Below are positions 18,226 through 27,148 of a stretch of 64,000 nt of DNA, in pieces. The stretch lies in the NCBI RefSeq assembly GCF_004803475.1, contig NZ_SRKY01000001.1:1178001-1242000 (forward strand), read 5' to 3'. A program made the position numbers and the translations under genes. The stretch is from Aliishimia ponticola (GTDB taxonomy: Bacteria; Pseudomonadota; Alphaproteobacteria; Rhodobacterales; Rhodobacteraceae). The notes under the pieces were generated by a model. It was not told the origin of the DNA. It worked only from the letters and a program-made list of their open reading frames with translations, and did not search any database. Within the stretch, counting starts at the first letter, position 1; the number at the start of each line of letters is the position of its first letter.

Positions 18226-19878
18226 TCAGTTGGCTTGGCGGCGCAGGAAGGCCGGGATTTCGATCCGCTCGTTGTCCTGATCGACCCCTTCACGGGCCTG
18301 CGGCTCCGGCGCGACGGCGCGGGACACCTGCGGTTGCACACGCTGCGCCGGTTGCGATGCTTGCCCTTCGGCGTGGCCGGTCATCCGGTTGATCAGCGAG
18401 TTGATGCCAAAGCGCGAGGACCGATCGCCCGCAGCGTGCTGCGGCTCTGCTGCCGGTTGCGGCTGCGCGGCCTGCCCGCCATTCGCGCGCTGGGTCACAG
18501 CCCGCAGACGTGCCATCGCTTCGGGCGACGGTGTGCCGGGTGCGTGATGCTGTTGCGGCGCGGGGTAATCTTCCGGCTCCGCTTCCAGCGACTGCTGTGC
18601 CGGTTCGTATTGCGCAGGCTCCGGCTGATAGGCCGGGGGCGGCAGGTCGTCGGCCGCATAATGCTGCGGGGCTTCATAACCTTGTGCAGGGGCTTCCGCC
18701 GCCGCGCCGCGCTGCGTTTCGATGTCTTCGAACAGGCTGGGTTCTTCTGCGGCAACCGCCATGGGCGTTTGCGCCGGTTCGGGCATCCGCTCTTCCGCGA
18801 CAGCGGGTTGCGGCTGTGCGTAGGTCGCTTCTTCCGGCGCATCGGCGGCCACGGTTTGCGTCAGCGGTGCGCTCAGGCTGCGACGCGGAACCGGAGTTTC
18901 GCCCACATTTTCGGACGCATCGATCCCGGTGGCCACGACCGACACACGCATGGTGCCGTGCATTTCGGGCTCAAGTGTGGACCCAACGATGATGTTCGCC
19001 TCGGGATCGACCTCTTCGCGGATGCGGTTGGCCGCCTCGTCGAGTTCGAACAGCGTCAGGTCTTCGCTGCCGGTGATGTTGATCAGAACGCCCTTGGCGC
19101 CACGCAGCGAGATTTCGTCCAGCAGCGGGTTTGCAATCGCCTTCTCTGCCGCTTGAACCGCGCGATCTTCGCCGTCGGCCTCGCCCGTTCCCATCATCGC
19201 CTTGCCCATCTCGTCCATGACGGCGCGCACATCCGCGAAATCAAGGTTGATCAGGCCGGGACGGACCATCAGATCGGTCACGCCTTTGACGCCTTGGTAC
19301 AGAACGTCATCCGCCATGGAGAACGCATCGGTGAAGGTGGTCTTTTCGTTGGCAAGCCGGAACAGGTTCTGGTTCGGAATAATGATCAGCGTATCGACAA
19401 CGCGCTGGAGCGCTTCGACGCCCTCTTCCGCCTGGCGCATCCGCTTGTTGCCTTCGAACTGGAACGGCTTGGTCACAACACCAACCGTCAGAACGCCCAA
19501 TTCGCGTGCAGCCTGCGCGATGATCGGCGCAGCACCCGTCCCGGTGCCACCGCCCATGCCCGCAGTGATGAAGCACATATGCGCGCCTGCAAGGTGATCG
19601 ACGATCTGCTCGATGCTCTCTTCCGCCGCAGCGGCGCCAACGGCAGCCCGCGCGCCCGCGCCCAGACCTTCGGTCACTTTCACGCCAAGCTGAATGCGCT
19701 GCTCCGAAGCCGATTGCTGCAGCGCCTGCGCGTCGGTGTTCGCAACAACGAACTCAACGCCCGCGAGTTGCTTTTCGATCATGTTATTGACCGCGTTGCC
19801 ACCGGCACCGCCCACACCAAAAACGGTGATCTTGGGTTTTAGGTCCGGTTCACCCGGCATGGAGAGATTCAAGGTCAT
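18226..19878 (-). CDS. ftsZ: Cell division GTPase FtsZ
   Basis: This 550-residue tubulin homologue assembles the division ring. The GTP-binding G-box GGGTGTG is at residues 109-115 and the T7 catalytic loop [15 protein letters not shown] is at 211-225 (N211, D213, D216). After the core (to about 320) comes a very long Gln/Pro/Ala/Glu-rich linker, then the conserved tail [12 protein letters not shown] that binds FtsA. The long linker is normal for Rhodobacteraceae (E. coli FtsZ is 383 aa). The gene follows a 349-nt intergenic region and ends at a strong terminator, so it can be transcribed apart from ftsA. Confidence 0.98.
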   Translation of the reverse strand: MTLNLSMPGEPDLKPKITVFGVGGAGGNAVNNMIEKQLAGVEFVVANTDAQALQQSASEQRIQLGVKVTEGLGAGARAAVGAAAAEESIEQIVDHLAGAHMCFITAGMGGGTGTGAAPIIAQAARELGVLTVGVVTKPFQFEGNKRMRQAEEGVEALQRVVDTLIIIPNQNLFRLANEKTTFTDAFSMADDVLYQGVKGVTDLMVRPGLINLDFADVRAVMDEMGKAMMGTGEADGEDRAVQAAEKAIANPLLDEISLRGAKGVLINITGSEDLTLFELDEAANRIREEVDPEANIIVGSTLEPEMHGTMRVSVVATGIDASENVGETPVPRRSLSAPLTQTVAADAPEEATYAQPQPAVAEERMPEPAQTPMAVAAEEPSLFEDIETQRGAAAEAPAQGYEAPQHYAADDLPPPAYQPEPAQYEPAQQSLEAEPEDYPAPQQHHAPGTPSPEAMARLRAVTQRANGGQAAQPQPAAEPQHAAGDRSSRFGINSLINRMTGHAEGQASQPAQRVQPQVSRAVAPEPQAREGVDQDNERIEIPAFLRRQAN

Positions 19879-20227
19879 AATAGGATCCGCCTGTCTTGGT
19901 CCCGGCTGCCTGCGGGATTCGCCTTATAAATCACGAGCAAGTTTATCGAAGCGTAGGAAGGACGTCACCCGGAAATCGGCCTTCAACCACCAAATATGGC
20001 AATTTCAAGACAACAACAGGCAGTATTTTGCTGATCGCCCAAGATGTTGCGGCGCATAGTCAACGCACCACAATCTTTTCCACAACTACCGATACGTGTG
20101 GAATCGCAACCGTTTCGCGCGTGTCGTTCATTCAAAATGTCAGGACGACTGCTCAATTTGCCGTCCGGCCTCTGTGGGACCTTGGGGATAAACCTATGGA
20201 TAACCACGAAAGATGCAAGTCGATTCG
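19879..20227 (-). promoter_or_regulatory. ftsZ upstream region with a DnaA-box-like site
   Basis: These 349 bases hold no gene. They precede ftsZ, which starts at 19878. The minus strand contains ttatccata (20195-20203), one mismatch from the DnaA box TTATCCACA, followed by a tttatcccca half-match. A weak -10-like ttataa lies at about 19923-19928. GANTC sites, targets of CcrM methylation in alphaproteobacteria, occur at 19917, 20101 and 20222, about as often as expected by chance. No promoter is firmly identified. Confidence 0.35.
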
Positions 20228-20656
20228 TTAACTGATCGGGGTCTCCGGGCAGCCCACGGGCGTGTCCGAAATCTCGGTCACTTCCTGCACCTGAGCGCCG
20301 AAAGCCTCGGGCGTGCGCACCAGTAGGCGGTCATCCATTCGGAACACGTTCCAACAATCGGGCACCGCGTCGATATCTTCGTAAAGAAAGCAGATTTGCC
20401 GGTCTTCCACCCAGATGCGACCATAGACGCAGCCATATTCGCGGGTTTTCCAGACGCTAAGCGACCGGCTCAGGAATTGTTCCGTACCGACAAGCCGATT
20501 GCCCGGAAAGCTATGAAAGGTCAGCGTGCGGCCTTCTGCAATGTCCAGAAAGCTCTCGGGCGAGATCATCTCTTGCCCGCGGGCCGGCGCGATCCAGACC
20601 GACATAAGCACCGCAGGCAGCAGACAGATGGCCAGCAACAGGGATGAGGCCCGCAT
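20228..20656 (-). CDS. Hypothetical exported protein between ftsA and ftsZ
   Basis: This predicted 142-residue protein begins MRASSLLLAICLLPAVLMSV, a Sec signal peptide ending near APARGQ. The mature part contains PESFLDIAEGRTLTFHSFPG and four cysteines (GCVYGRIW, QICFLYED, DCWNVFR, GCPETPIS) that could form two disulfides in the periplasm. The frame is open back to a TTG overlapping the ftsA stop, but the ATG at 20656 gives a proper signal peptide. Its place between ftsA and ftsZ suggests an envelope role; no function is known to me. Confidence 0.65.
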   Translation of the reverse strand: MRASSLLLAICLLPAVLMSVWIAPARGQEMISPESFLDIAEGRTLTFHSFPGNRLVGTEQFLSRSLSVWKTREYGCVYGRIWVEDRQICFLYEDIDAVPDCWNVFRMDDRLLVRTPEAFGAQVQEVTEISDTPVGCPETPIS

Positions 20657-20682
20657 GGCAAGACCAGCAAGGCCCCTGCCCT

Positions 20683-22017
20683 TTACCAATTGTCACGGAA
20701 CCATTTGACGGCGCGGCGGAAGCTGCGCGCCGGGTAGCGATCCGCCGGAATGTCGAAATCCCACCATTCATCCTGCGGATGGGCGGCGAAAAGGCTCAGC
20801 CCCACGGCGCTGGCAAAGCCCGGGCCGGTCGCCGCCTGCGGCAGTCCATGCACCCGTAGCGGACGCCCCAGCCGCACATTCTGCCCAAGGATACGGCTTG
20901 CCAGCCCGTCGAGCCCCGGAATCTGGCTGCCGCCACCGGTCAGCACGATTTGCTGGCTGGGCAGGTGATCGAACCCGGCCGCATCCAGACGCGCGCGGAC
21001 CTCTTCAAGGATTTCCTCGACCCGTGGGCGCATGATACCAATGATCTCTGCCCGGCTGGCCGTGCGCCGGTCATGTTCGAAATCACCAGTATCACCGCCG
21101 ATCTCGATCATCTCGCGGTCATCCATGCCCGTCGCATGAACCCCGCCGTAAAAGGTCTTGATCCGTTCGGCCTGCTGCATCGGGACTTGCAGACCCATGG
21201 AGATATCGGCCGTCACATGGTCACCGCCCATGCGCACCGAATCCGCAAAGATCATGTGTTTCTTGATGAAGATCGACACGCCGGTTGCACCGCCGCCCAG
21301 ATCGATACAGGCCGCGCCAAGCTCTTGTTCGTCTTCCACCAGCGCAGCAATCCCCGAGGCATAGGCCGAAGACGCGATCCCCGCCAGTTCGAGGTCGCAG
21401 CGCTTGATGCAATGGGCCAGATGCTGCACGGCAGAGGCTTCGACAGTCAGCATGTGCATATCGACCGACAATTGGTTGCCGATCTGCCCGCGCGGATCAA
21501 TCAGCCCAGACCGGTGGTCCAATGCGAAATTGACCGGCTGCGCATGAAGCACTTCGCGCCCCGGACCGTAATCCGGCACATCGCAGCCCGCCAGAACGCG
21601 CGCCACGTGTTCTTCGGTCACAACCTGGCTTTCGACTTCCAGCTTGTGATCCAGACCGTAGGACCGCGGCTCTGCCCCCGAAAAACAGGCGATCACGTGA
21701 TCGACACGAATCCCGGCCATCTTCTGGGCCGCTTGCAAGGCGGTGCGGATCGCGCGCTCTGTCTCGCCCATGGCGCTGATCTCGCCGAATGTGACGCCGC
21801 GCGACCGTGTCGTCGCCGCGCCGATCACCCGGAAGCCCGCTTGCCCGGCCAGCGCGCCCATCTCTGGCGTGTCCTCCATCCGCGCGGCATTGTCGAAGCG
21901 CAGCACAAGGCAGGCGATCTTGGACGATCCCACGTCCAGAATAGCCACCACCCCGCGCTGAAGCGCTTGCTGCCGCATCCGTCGCATACTGCGTTGGAAA
22001 GAATAGAGATCCATCAT
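20683..22017 (-). CDS. ftsA: Cell division protein FtsA
   Basis: This 444-residue actin-fold protein anchors FtsZ to the membrane. The phosphate-1 region VVAILDVGSSKIACLVLRF, phosphate-2 CIDLGGGATGVSIF and adenosine motif VLTGGGSQIPGLDGL are present. The C-terminus FRRAVKWFRDNW is the amphipathic membrane-targeting helix. Its start overlaps the ftsQ stop as ATGA. FtsA links the cytoplasmic ring to FtsN/FtsQ-type partners. Standard length and gene order support the call. Confidence 0.97.
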   Translation of the reverse strand: MMDLYSFQRSMRRMRQQALQRGVVAILDVGSSKIACLVLRFDNAARMEDTPEMGALAGQAGFRVIGAATTRSRGVTFGEISAMGETERAIRTALQAAQKMAGIRVDHVIACFSGAEPRSYGLDHKLEVESQVVTEEHVARVLAGCDVPDYGPGREVLHAQPVNFALDHRSGLIDPRGQIGNQLSVDMHMLTVEASAVQHLAHCIKRCDLELAGIASSAYASGIAALVEDEQELGAACIDLGGGATGVSIFIKKHMIFADSVRMGGDHVTADISMGLQVPMQQAERIKTFYGGVHATGMDDREMIEIGGDTGDFEHDRRTASRAEIIGIMRPRVEEILEEVRARLDAAGFDHLPSQQIVLTGGGSQIPGLDGLASRILGQNVRLGRPLRVHGLPQAATGPGFASAVGLSLFAAHPQDEWWDFDIPADRYPARSFRRAVKWFRDNW

Positions 22018-22922
22018 TGCTCGTCACCTGCCTGTGTCACGGCACCCGCTGGTGCCCTGATCTGCCACCATGCCTGCGTGGCAGCCTCGTTCATCTGTAC
22101 CGTTGGGCGATCGCCCAGCCGCATATCAACCCGCGCGATGTCTCGCGCCAGCAAATCCTGTGCCTCGTCCAGCGCGATCACGCGCTCCAGCGCCTGCAAG
22201 GCCCCCTCTTCGGGCAACAGGATACGCTGGTCGCGGTCCAGCACGACGTCCCAACGCCGCTCGCCAATCCGCACAAGGCCGCGCATCCGGTCGCCCAGCG
22301 GGTCCGCCGCCTGGATCAGCGCCAACGCTTCGGGCACGTGTTTATCCGCGCCGTCACCTGCGATCAGCGGCAGATCGGGCCGCGCCAGACGGGTCGGGAT
22401 TTCTGCCACATGCGCGCCGCCCGCATCGATCAGCGTCAATTGTTCATAGGTCCGCCAAACCGCGACCGGGGTCCGTTCGGTCACATCGACCTCCAGCACC
22501 CCGCCAGAGCGGATGCGCAGGCTCGCCTCGGCTACCGGGTCCAGCCCTTCGATCGTGTCGCGCAGTTGCTCAAGATCCAGATCGAAGGACGAGGTCGGCA
22601 GATCGAAGGGCATGATATCGCGAATATCGGCCGCGACTTCGGGGCCAGCGCCTTCGACGGCCATGACATTTACCATGAATTCCGGTCGCTGCTCCACGCT
22701 GGCGCGCAGCTCTGCAATCGTGTCCAGTACCATCATGCGGTTCTCCTCGACAGAGAACCACCCCGTCACTGCCCCGAAGGCCAGCGCAAAGGGAATGCCC
22801 GCGCGCAGTGCAAGCCGGATGCTTGGCGTCAGCATCCACCGTTCCAGCCGCCACGCCCAGCGTGACGGGGCCGGGTCCGCCTTGCGCGGTTTGTCGCGGC
22901 GCAGCCAGTTCAACGGTCGCAT
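22014..22922 (-). CDS. ftsQ: Cell division protein FtsQ
   Basis: This 302-residue bitopic inner-membrane protein has a basic cytoplasmic tail ([12 protein letters not shown]), one membrane span (about residues 41-60, [16 protein letters not shown]), and a periplasmic POTRA-like domain starting at [20 protein letters not shown] and continuing to [13 protein letters not shown]. It scaffolds the FtsB/FtsL complex and thus regulates FtsWI. The ATG at 22922 has ggagg 7 nt upstream. The gene overlaps ddl by 13 nt at its start and ftsA by 4 nt at its end. Confidence 0.94.
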   Translation of the reverse strand: MRPLNWLRRDKPRKADPAPSRWAWRLERWMLTPSIRLALRAGIPFALAFGAVTGWFSVEENRMMVLDTIAELRASVEQRPEFMVNVMAVEGAGPEVAADIRDIMPFDLPTSSFDLDLEQLRDTIEGLDPVAEASLRIRSGGVLEVDVTERTPVAVWRTYEQLTLIDAGGAHVAEIPTRLARPDLPLIAGDGADKHVPEALALIQAADPLGDRMRGLVRIGERRWDVVLDRDQRILLPEEGALQALERVIALDEAQDLLARDIARVDMRLGDRPTVQMNEAATQAWWQIRAPAGAVTQAGDEQ

Positions 22923-23842
22923 GAGGCATCCTCCACCATCCAGGCGCACAGTTCGGGGAAGCTGATCCCCTCATGCGCCGCCTGCTCTGGCACCAGCGAT
23001 GTGGGCGTCATGCCCGGCTGGGTATTCGTTTCAAGCAGGATCAACCCGTCCAGCCCGCGCGCCTCGTCCCAGCGGAAATCGGTGCGGCTGACGCCCCGGC
23101 ACCCCAGAACGCGGTGCGCCCGCAGCGCATAGTCGAGGCAGGCATCGAAAATCTCTTGCGGCACATCGGCGGGCACCACGTGGCGGGAACCGCCTTCGGC
23201 GTATTTGGCGTGAAAGTCGTACCAGCCGTCGGTGACGATATCCGTGACGCCCAGCGCCTTGTCGCCAATCACCGTGGTCGTCAATTCACGCCCCGGCGCA
23301 TAGGTTTCGACCATCAGCACGTCGGGCAATTCCGGCGCGAGGGTCGGCGGCCCGTTGGCTTTCTCGCGCACGATATAGACCCCGACCGAGGACCCTTCGT
23401 TATAGGGTTTGACCACATAGGGGGGCGCCATCACATGCGCCGCTTCGATATCCGCGCGCGTCGCCAGAACGCTGTCCATGACTGGCAGCCCCGCCGCGCG
23501 ATAGGCGTCCTTGGTCTTTTCCTTGTCCATCGCAAGGGCCGAACACAGCACGCCCGAATGGGTATAGGGAATGCGCATCCACTCCAGAAGACCTTGCACG
23601 CAGCCATCCTCGCCCCAGCGGCCATGCAGGGCGTTGAACACGACATCGGGCTTTTCAGAGGTCAGCACAGCGGCCAGATCGGGGCCTGCATCGACCTCGA
23701 TCACATCATATCCCGCCTCGCGCAGCGCAATGGCGCATTCGCGCCCACTGGACAAGGACACCTCGCGCTCTGCCGAGGGACCGCCCATCAATACCGCCAC
23801 ACGTTTGGGTGTCCTGCTCGACTGACCCACTTCGTGCCTCAT
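22910..23842 (-). CDS. ddl: D-alanine--D-alanine ligase
   Basis: This 310-residue ATP-grasp enzyme makes D-Ala-D-Ala for the peptidoglycan stem. It shows [20 protein letters not shown] at the N-terminus, [20 protein letters not shown], the flexible ATP-binding loop [14 protein letters not shown] and the Mg-binding [19 protein letters not shown] near the end. Length fits the short DdlB type. It lies between murB and ftsQ, as in most alphaproteobacteria. Confidence 0.97.
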   Translation of the reverse strand: MRHEVGQSSRTPKRVAVLMGGPSAEREVSLSSGRECAIALREAGYDVIEVDAGPDLAAVLTSEKPDVVFNALHGRWGEDGCVQGLLEWMRIPYTHSGVLCSALAMDKEKTKDAYRAAGLPVMDSVLATRADIEAAHVMAPPYVVKPYNEGSSVGVYIVREKANGPPTLAPELPDVLMVETYAPGRELTTTVIGDKALGVTDIVTDGWYDFHAKYAEGGSRHVVPADVPQEIFDACLDYALRAHRVLGCRGVSRTDFRWDEARGLDGLILLETNTQPGMTPTSLVPEQAAHEGISFPELCAWMVEDASCDR

Positions 23843-23866
23843 TTCCCGGACCGTTTTTGGCCCTTG

Positions 23867-24817
23867 TTATTGTGCCGTTTTTTGGCTGTCTGCGGGGGAT
23901 GCCTCGCCCACCCGCATGATTTCCCATTCTAGCGTGATGCCGCTTGTCTGGTAAACCTTTTTTCGCACTTCTTCGCCCAATCCTTCAAGCTCTGCCGCTG
24001 TGGCGTCACCAGTGTTGATCAGGAAGTTGGAATGCTTCTCGCTCATTTGCGCGCCGCCGCGTGTCGCGCCGCGCATTCCCGCGTCGTCGATCACCTTCCA
24101 CGCCTTGAGATCATGCACATCATCAGCGCGCCCCGTGCTGGAAAAACCGGCAGGATTGCGGAACGTGGACCCGGCGCTGCGGTCCTTGGTCGGCTGGGTC
24201 GCATCACGCTTGTCCAGCTGGTCCTCCATCCGGGCCGCCAGTGCCGCCGGATCGCCTGCGGGCCCTTCCAGAACCGCGCTTACCAGCACTGCGCCGCCCG
24301 GCAGATCGCTTTGCCGGTAGCGGAAGTTCAGATCGTCCGGGCCCAGTGTCACGATCTCGCCCGTGCGCAAAACGACTGTGGCGGATACGAACACATCCGC
24401 CGTGTAGCTGCCATAGCACCCGGCATTCATCCGCACCGCGCCGCCGATTGCACCGGGGATGGTGCGCAGAAAGGTCAGGTCCACCCCCGCCTGCGCCGCC
24501 TGCATCGCCACCCGGCTGTCCAGCGCCGCCGCCCCTGCGGTGACGCGCGTGCCGTCAATGTCGATCTGGCCGAAACCGCGCATCGGCAAACGGATCACCA
24601 CGGCCCGCAACCCGCCATCGCGCACGATCAGGTTGGAGCCAACCCCCATGGGAAAGACTGTCATCTCGGCAGGCAGGTCGCGCAGAAACGCGCTAAGATC
24701 GTCGATATCGGCCGGCTGGAACAGCCAATCCGCCGGGCCACCCACACGCAGCCATGTCAGCTCATTCAGGGGCCGGTTCGGGGTCAGTTTGCCGCGCGGC
24801 GTCGGAATATGGGACAT
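23867..24817 (-). CDS. murB: UDP-N-acetylenolpyruvoylglucosamine reductase
   Basis: This 316-residue FAD enzyme reduces the enolpyruvyl group with NADPH to form UDP-MurNAc. FAD-binding [20 protein letters not shown] and [20 protein letters not shown], then [18 protein letters not shown] and the catalytic serine in [16 protein letters not shown] are visible, with the C-terminal [12 protein letters not shown] carrying the conserved region near the catalytic Glu. The layout fits the type II (shorter) MurB. An opposing high-GC frame is a shadow. Confidence 0.97.
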   Translation of the reverse strand: MSHIPTPRGKLTPNRPLNELTWLRVGGPADWLFQPADIDDLSAFLRDLPAEMTVFPMGVGSNLIVRDGGLRAVVIRLPMRGFGQIDIDGTRVTAGAAALDSRVAMQAAQAGVDLTFLRTIPGAIGGAVRMNAGCYGSYTADVFVSATVVLRTGEIVTLGPDDLNFRYRQSDLPGGAVLVSAVLEGPAGDPAALAARMEDQLDKRDATQPTKDRSAGSTFRNPAGFSSTGRADDVHDLKAWKVIDDAGMRGATRGGAQMSEKHSNFLINTGDATAAELEGLGEEVRKKVYQTSGITLEWEIMRVGEASPADSQKTAQ

Positions 24818-24921
24818 CGGGTCTGCTCAGGCGTTCGGAATTTTCCCGGTGCTACGCGCTTGGGCGCTGAACGGCAAGACCTGCGGGCAGATGGCCCTGC
24901 GTGGCCGGTCAGTTTGGGCGG

Positions 24922-25194
24922 TCAGCTTGTGCGGCGGCGCAGAGCCGTCAGGCCTGCCCCGATCAGCGCGCCCAGTTCCAATGGCGCAAGCGCAAGGAAC
25001 AGCAGCCCGATTTCAGCCACGCCGTCAAACCCCTCGGGCCGCGACCGTGCGTTGACCTGCCAAATCCCGATCCCGAACAGGACCGTGCCCAGCACCACCA
25101 GCGCGATCAAGCCGCCCCAGCGTTGCCGCCGCGCCAGCCACGCCCCGAGCAGCAGCCCCACGCCAAGAGACAGGATCGCCAAGACATAAATCAC
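24922..25194 (-). CDS. Small two-to-three-helix membrane protein
   Basis: This 90-residue protein starts at a GTG that overlaps the preceding DUF2484 stop (GTGA), which fixes the start. It has hydrophobic segments IYVLAILSLGVGLLLGAWL, GGLIALVVLGTVLFGIGIW and LFLALAPLELGALIGAGL, separated by a RRQRW basic loop. No family is recognised. As the last gene before murB and tightly coupled to DUF2484 and an APC permease, it probably works at the inner membrane with them. Confidence 0.65.
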   Translation of the reverse strand: MIYVLAILSLGVGLLLGAWLARRQRWGGLIALVVLGTVLFGIGIWQVNARSRPEGFDGVAEIGLLFLALAPLELGALIGAGLTALRRRTS

Positions 25195-25454
25195 AGGGAC
25201 CGCCCCTTTCCCGATAGAAGCCCGCGCAGCCAGCGCATCAGATAGATCATCGGCCAACGCAGGATGCTCATCCCCGCGACCATCACCAACAGTGCCAGCA
25301 GCACCCCGTGGCGATAGCCGATGGCCACCAGAATGGGAATGCCGATCGCGATGAGGATATAGGCGTTGCGCCAGTGATTGTCGCGCGACGGGAACATGGC
25401 GATCACATTCGCGACCACGGCCCAGAGGCAGGCAAGGATCAGCGGCAGGCTCAT
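25191..25454 (-). CDS. DUF2484 family membrane protein (second copy)
   Basis: This 87-residue protein starts MSLPLILACLWAVVANVIAM and continues with the DUF2484 pattern FPSRDNHWRNAYILIAIGIP, then LRWPMIYLMRWLRGLLSG at the C-terminus. Three hydrophobic segments are evident. The ATG at 25454 overlaps the stop of the APC gene (ATGA), so the translation start is certain. DUF2484 is a family of unknown function found in Rhodobacteraceae near murC/murB. A paralogue lies 1.2 kb upstream on the other side of the permease. Confidence 0.75.
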   Translation of the reverse strand: MSLPLILACLWAVVANVIAMFPSRDNHWRNAYILIAIGIPILVAIGYRHGVLLALLVMVAGMSILRWPMIYLMRWLRGLLSGKGRSL

Positions 25455-26644
25455 ACCGCAAGCGCCCGCAGGCTGGTCGCCAAGGCCCCGGCGGATAGCA
25501 GCAGCCCGGCCCATGGAACGGCCGCCGGAACGCGGAACGGTGCCTCGGGCACGCGGCGCTTTTGCAGGATCAGGGCAAGGTTCACCATCACGAAAACGGT
25601 CAGCAGCAGCGTGGTGGTCAACTCTGCCAGTTCCAGAACGCTCAGGAAAACCGCGCAGCCAATAACCGCCGCGCCGATCAGCACCGTGGCCAGCACCGGC
25701 GTTCCGAAACGCGGATGCGCGTGAAAGAAAATCCTCAAGCCCCGGTTACGCCGCCCCAGCCCGAACATCACGCGCGCCGCCATGACGATCTGCGCCAGCA
25801 CGCCGTTCAGTGCTGCCACAGCCGCGATCAGCGCCAGAAAGCCCGAGGACGTGCCCATGCCCCGTTCCCACACCAGCGCCAAAGGGCTGCTGGAGGCGGC
25901 CAGATCGGACACTGTCACTGCGCGCACGCAGGCCCATGCCACCAGCGCGTAGATGACGGATGTGATCGCCAGCGACAGTACGATGGCGCGCGGCATGGTG
26001 TGCTCCGGGCGGTCGACCTCTTCGGCCATGTTCACGATGTCTTCGAAACCGATAAAGGCGAAGAAGGCCAGCACCGCCCCCATGCCAACCAGCGACCAAG
26101 GCACCTCCGGGGGGCTGACATATTCGGCGACCGGCGTGGCATGACCCCCAGCCCAGATCACCATGCCAAGGCCCGCGACCTCGATCACCGTGAAAAGCGC
26201 GGCCAGTGCCAGGCTTTCCAGAACGCCCACGATACAGACCAGCGTGATGAGGCACCCCAGACCGATCAGCAAAACCAGTTCCGGCCATGGCAGCACGACC
26301 GACAGGTATCCAACGCCGCCCCGCAGAACCGCCCCCGCCGACACCGTGCCCGCCGCGACGATGGCCAGCCCGACCACAAGGGCGAGCGTCTGGCTCGACA
26401 GGCCCTGCCCGACATAGGCGGCTTCCCCCGCCGCTTCGGGCAGACGGGTCGAAAATTCGGCATAGCTCAGCGCTGTGGGGGCCGCGATCAGCCCCGCCAG
26501 CAGAAAGGACAGCGGCGCCCAGAACCCCGCCTGCCCGGCCACGGCACCGACCAGCACGTAAATCCCCGCGCCGATCATGACGCCAACGCCATACGCGGTT
26601 AGCAGACCCAGCCCGATCCTGCGTTTGAGATGTTCTTCAGCCAT
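25451..26644 (-). CDS. APC-superfamily amino acid permease
   Basis: This 397-residue inner-membrane transporter begins MAEEHLKRRIGLGLLTAYGV and contains the first-helix motif GVMIGAGIYVLVGAVAGQAG typical of the APC superfamily. AFFAFIGFEDIVNMAEEVDR is also present and matches the GFE(D)xxNxAEE signature of amino-acid/polyamine/organocation carriers. About eleven to twelve hydrophobic segments fit the length. It is somewhat shorter than classical 12-TM permeases, so the last helix may be missing or short. The substrate is unknown. It is embedded between murC and murB, flanked by two DUF2484 genes. Confidence 0.85.
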   Translation of the reverse strand: MAEEHLKRRIGLGLLTAYGVGVMIGAGIYVLVGAVAGQAGFWAPLSFLLAGLIAAPTALSYAEFSTRLPEAAGEAAYVGQGLSSQTLALVVGLAIVAAGTVSAGAVLRGGVGYLSVVLPWPELVLLIGLGCLITLVCIVGVLESLALAALFTVIEVAGLGMVIWAGGHATPVAEYVSPPEVPWSLVGMGAVLAFFAFIGFEDIVNMAEEVDRPEHTMPRAIVLSLAITSVIYALVAWACVRAVTVSDLAASSSPLALVWERGMGTSSGFLALIAAVAALNGVLAQIVMAARVMFGLGRRNRGLRIFFHAHPRFGTPVLATVLIGAAVIGCAVFLSVLELAELTTTLLLTVFVMVNLALILQKRRVPEAPFRVPAAVPWAGLLLSAGALATSLRALAV

Positions 26645-26665
26645 GCCCCGCCCCCGCGGTTATCC

Positions 26666-26917
26666 TCAGTCCGGCAGCTTCGGAGTTTGCCCCTTCAGCC
26701 GCGCCCAAAGATAGCGCAACGGGTTGCGAAACATCGACACGAAAGCCGCCGCCGCCAACATCCCCGCCCACCAGCCGATGTCCAGCCAAATCCAGATGAT
26801 GAGCAGCGGTGCGGCAATCAGCAGCATGACACCGGGGACATACTGGCGCCGCATCGGCAGCATCGCCACCACGGAAGAGGCCAGAACCCACGCGATACAT
26901 GTGTAAAGGAGTGTCAT
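26666..26917 (-). CDS. DUF2484 family membrane protein (first copy)
   Basis: This 83-residue protein begins MTLLYTCIAWVLASSVVAML and continues with PMRRQYVPGVMLLIAAPLLI and the C-terminal MFRNPLRYLWARLKGQTP. The fold is predicted to be three membrane helices with a basic C-terminal tail. The same plan recurs in the gene at 25191 (short N-terminal helix, MxP arginine loop, R-P-x-x-Y near the end), so the two are paralogues. The ATG at 26917 was preferred because the frame's upstream part is not DUF2484-like. The next gene downstream is the APC permease, 21 nt away. Confidence 0.75.
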   Translation of the reverse strand: MTLLYTCIAWVLASSVVAMLPMRRQYVPGVMLLIAAPLLIIWIWLDIGWWAGMLAAAAFVSMFRNPLRYLWARLKGQTPKLPD

Positions 26918-27148
26918 GACGCGATCATACCTCCTACCGGCCCCTGCGATCAACGTGATAAGCTGCGCAGCGATGGGCCGCGGTGCGGCGACCCACCCTT
27001 CGATCAGCAGCACTTTATGGTTGGTGTTTGCCTCGAAAGCCCTGAACGGCGCAATGCCCTCAACAAATCGCCGTGCCGGGGGGGGGCGGCCCGTCGATGC
27101 GCGGCGGCCTGCGGCCTTGTTCCGCGCGTTTTGAGAACCCGAGAAGAG

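Noticed and set aside
18235-19842. Long open frame antisense to ftsZ (about 535 codons)
   Set aside because: Rich in Arg, His, Phe and Gly with no family resemblance. It is the usual shadow of a high-GC gene in the opposing frame; similar frames oppose uvrD, cobT and recN.
25195-25461. N-terminal extension of the membrane gene at 24922 to 25461
   Set aside because: That part is the out-of-frame shadow of the DUF2484 gene at 25191-25454; the GTG at 25194 overlapping its stop gives the plausible start.
27078-27086. Run of nine G upstream of the 26917 gene, possible phase-variable tract
   Set aside because: It lies in non-coding sequence between two genes with no promoter or frame affected, so no switching role is supported.
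26918-27148. Possible tRNA or insertion-site remnant beside the AT-rich gene
   Set aside because: No cloverleaf, inverted repeat, target-site duplication or integrase was found in this gap, so the insertion mechanism is unknown.
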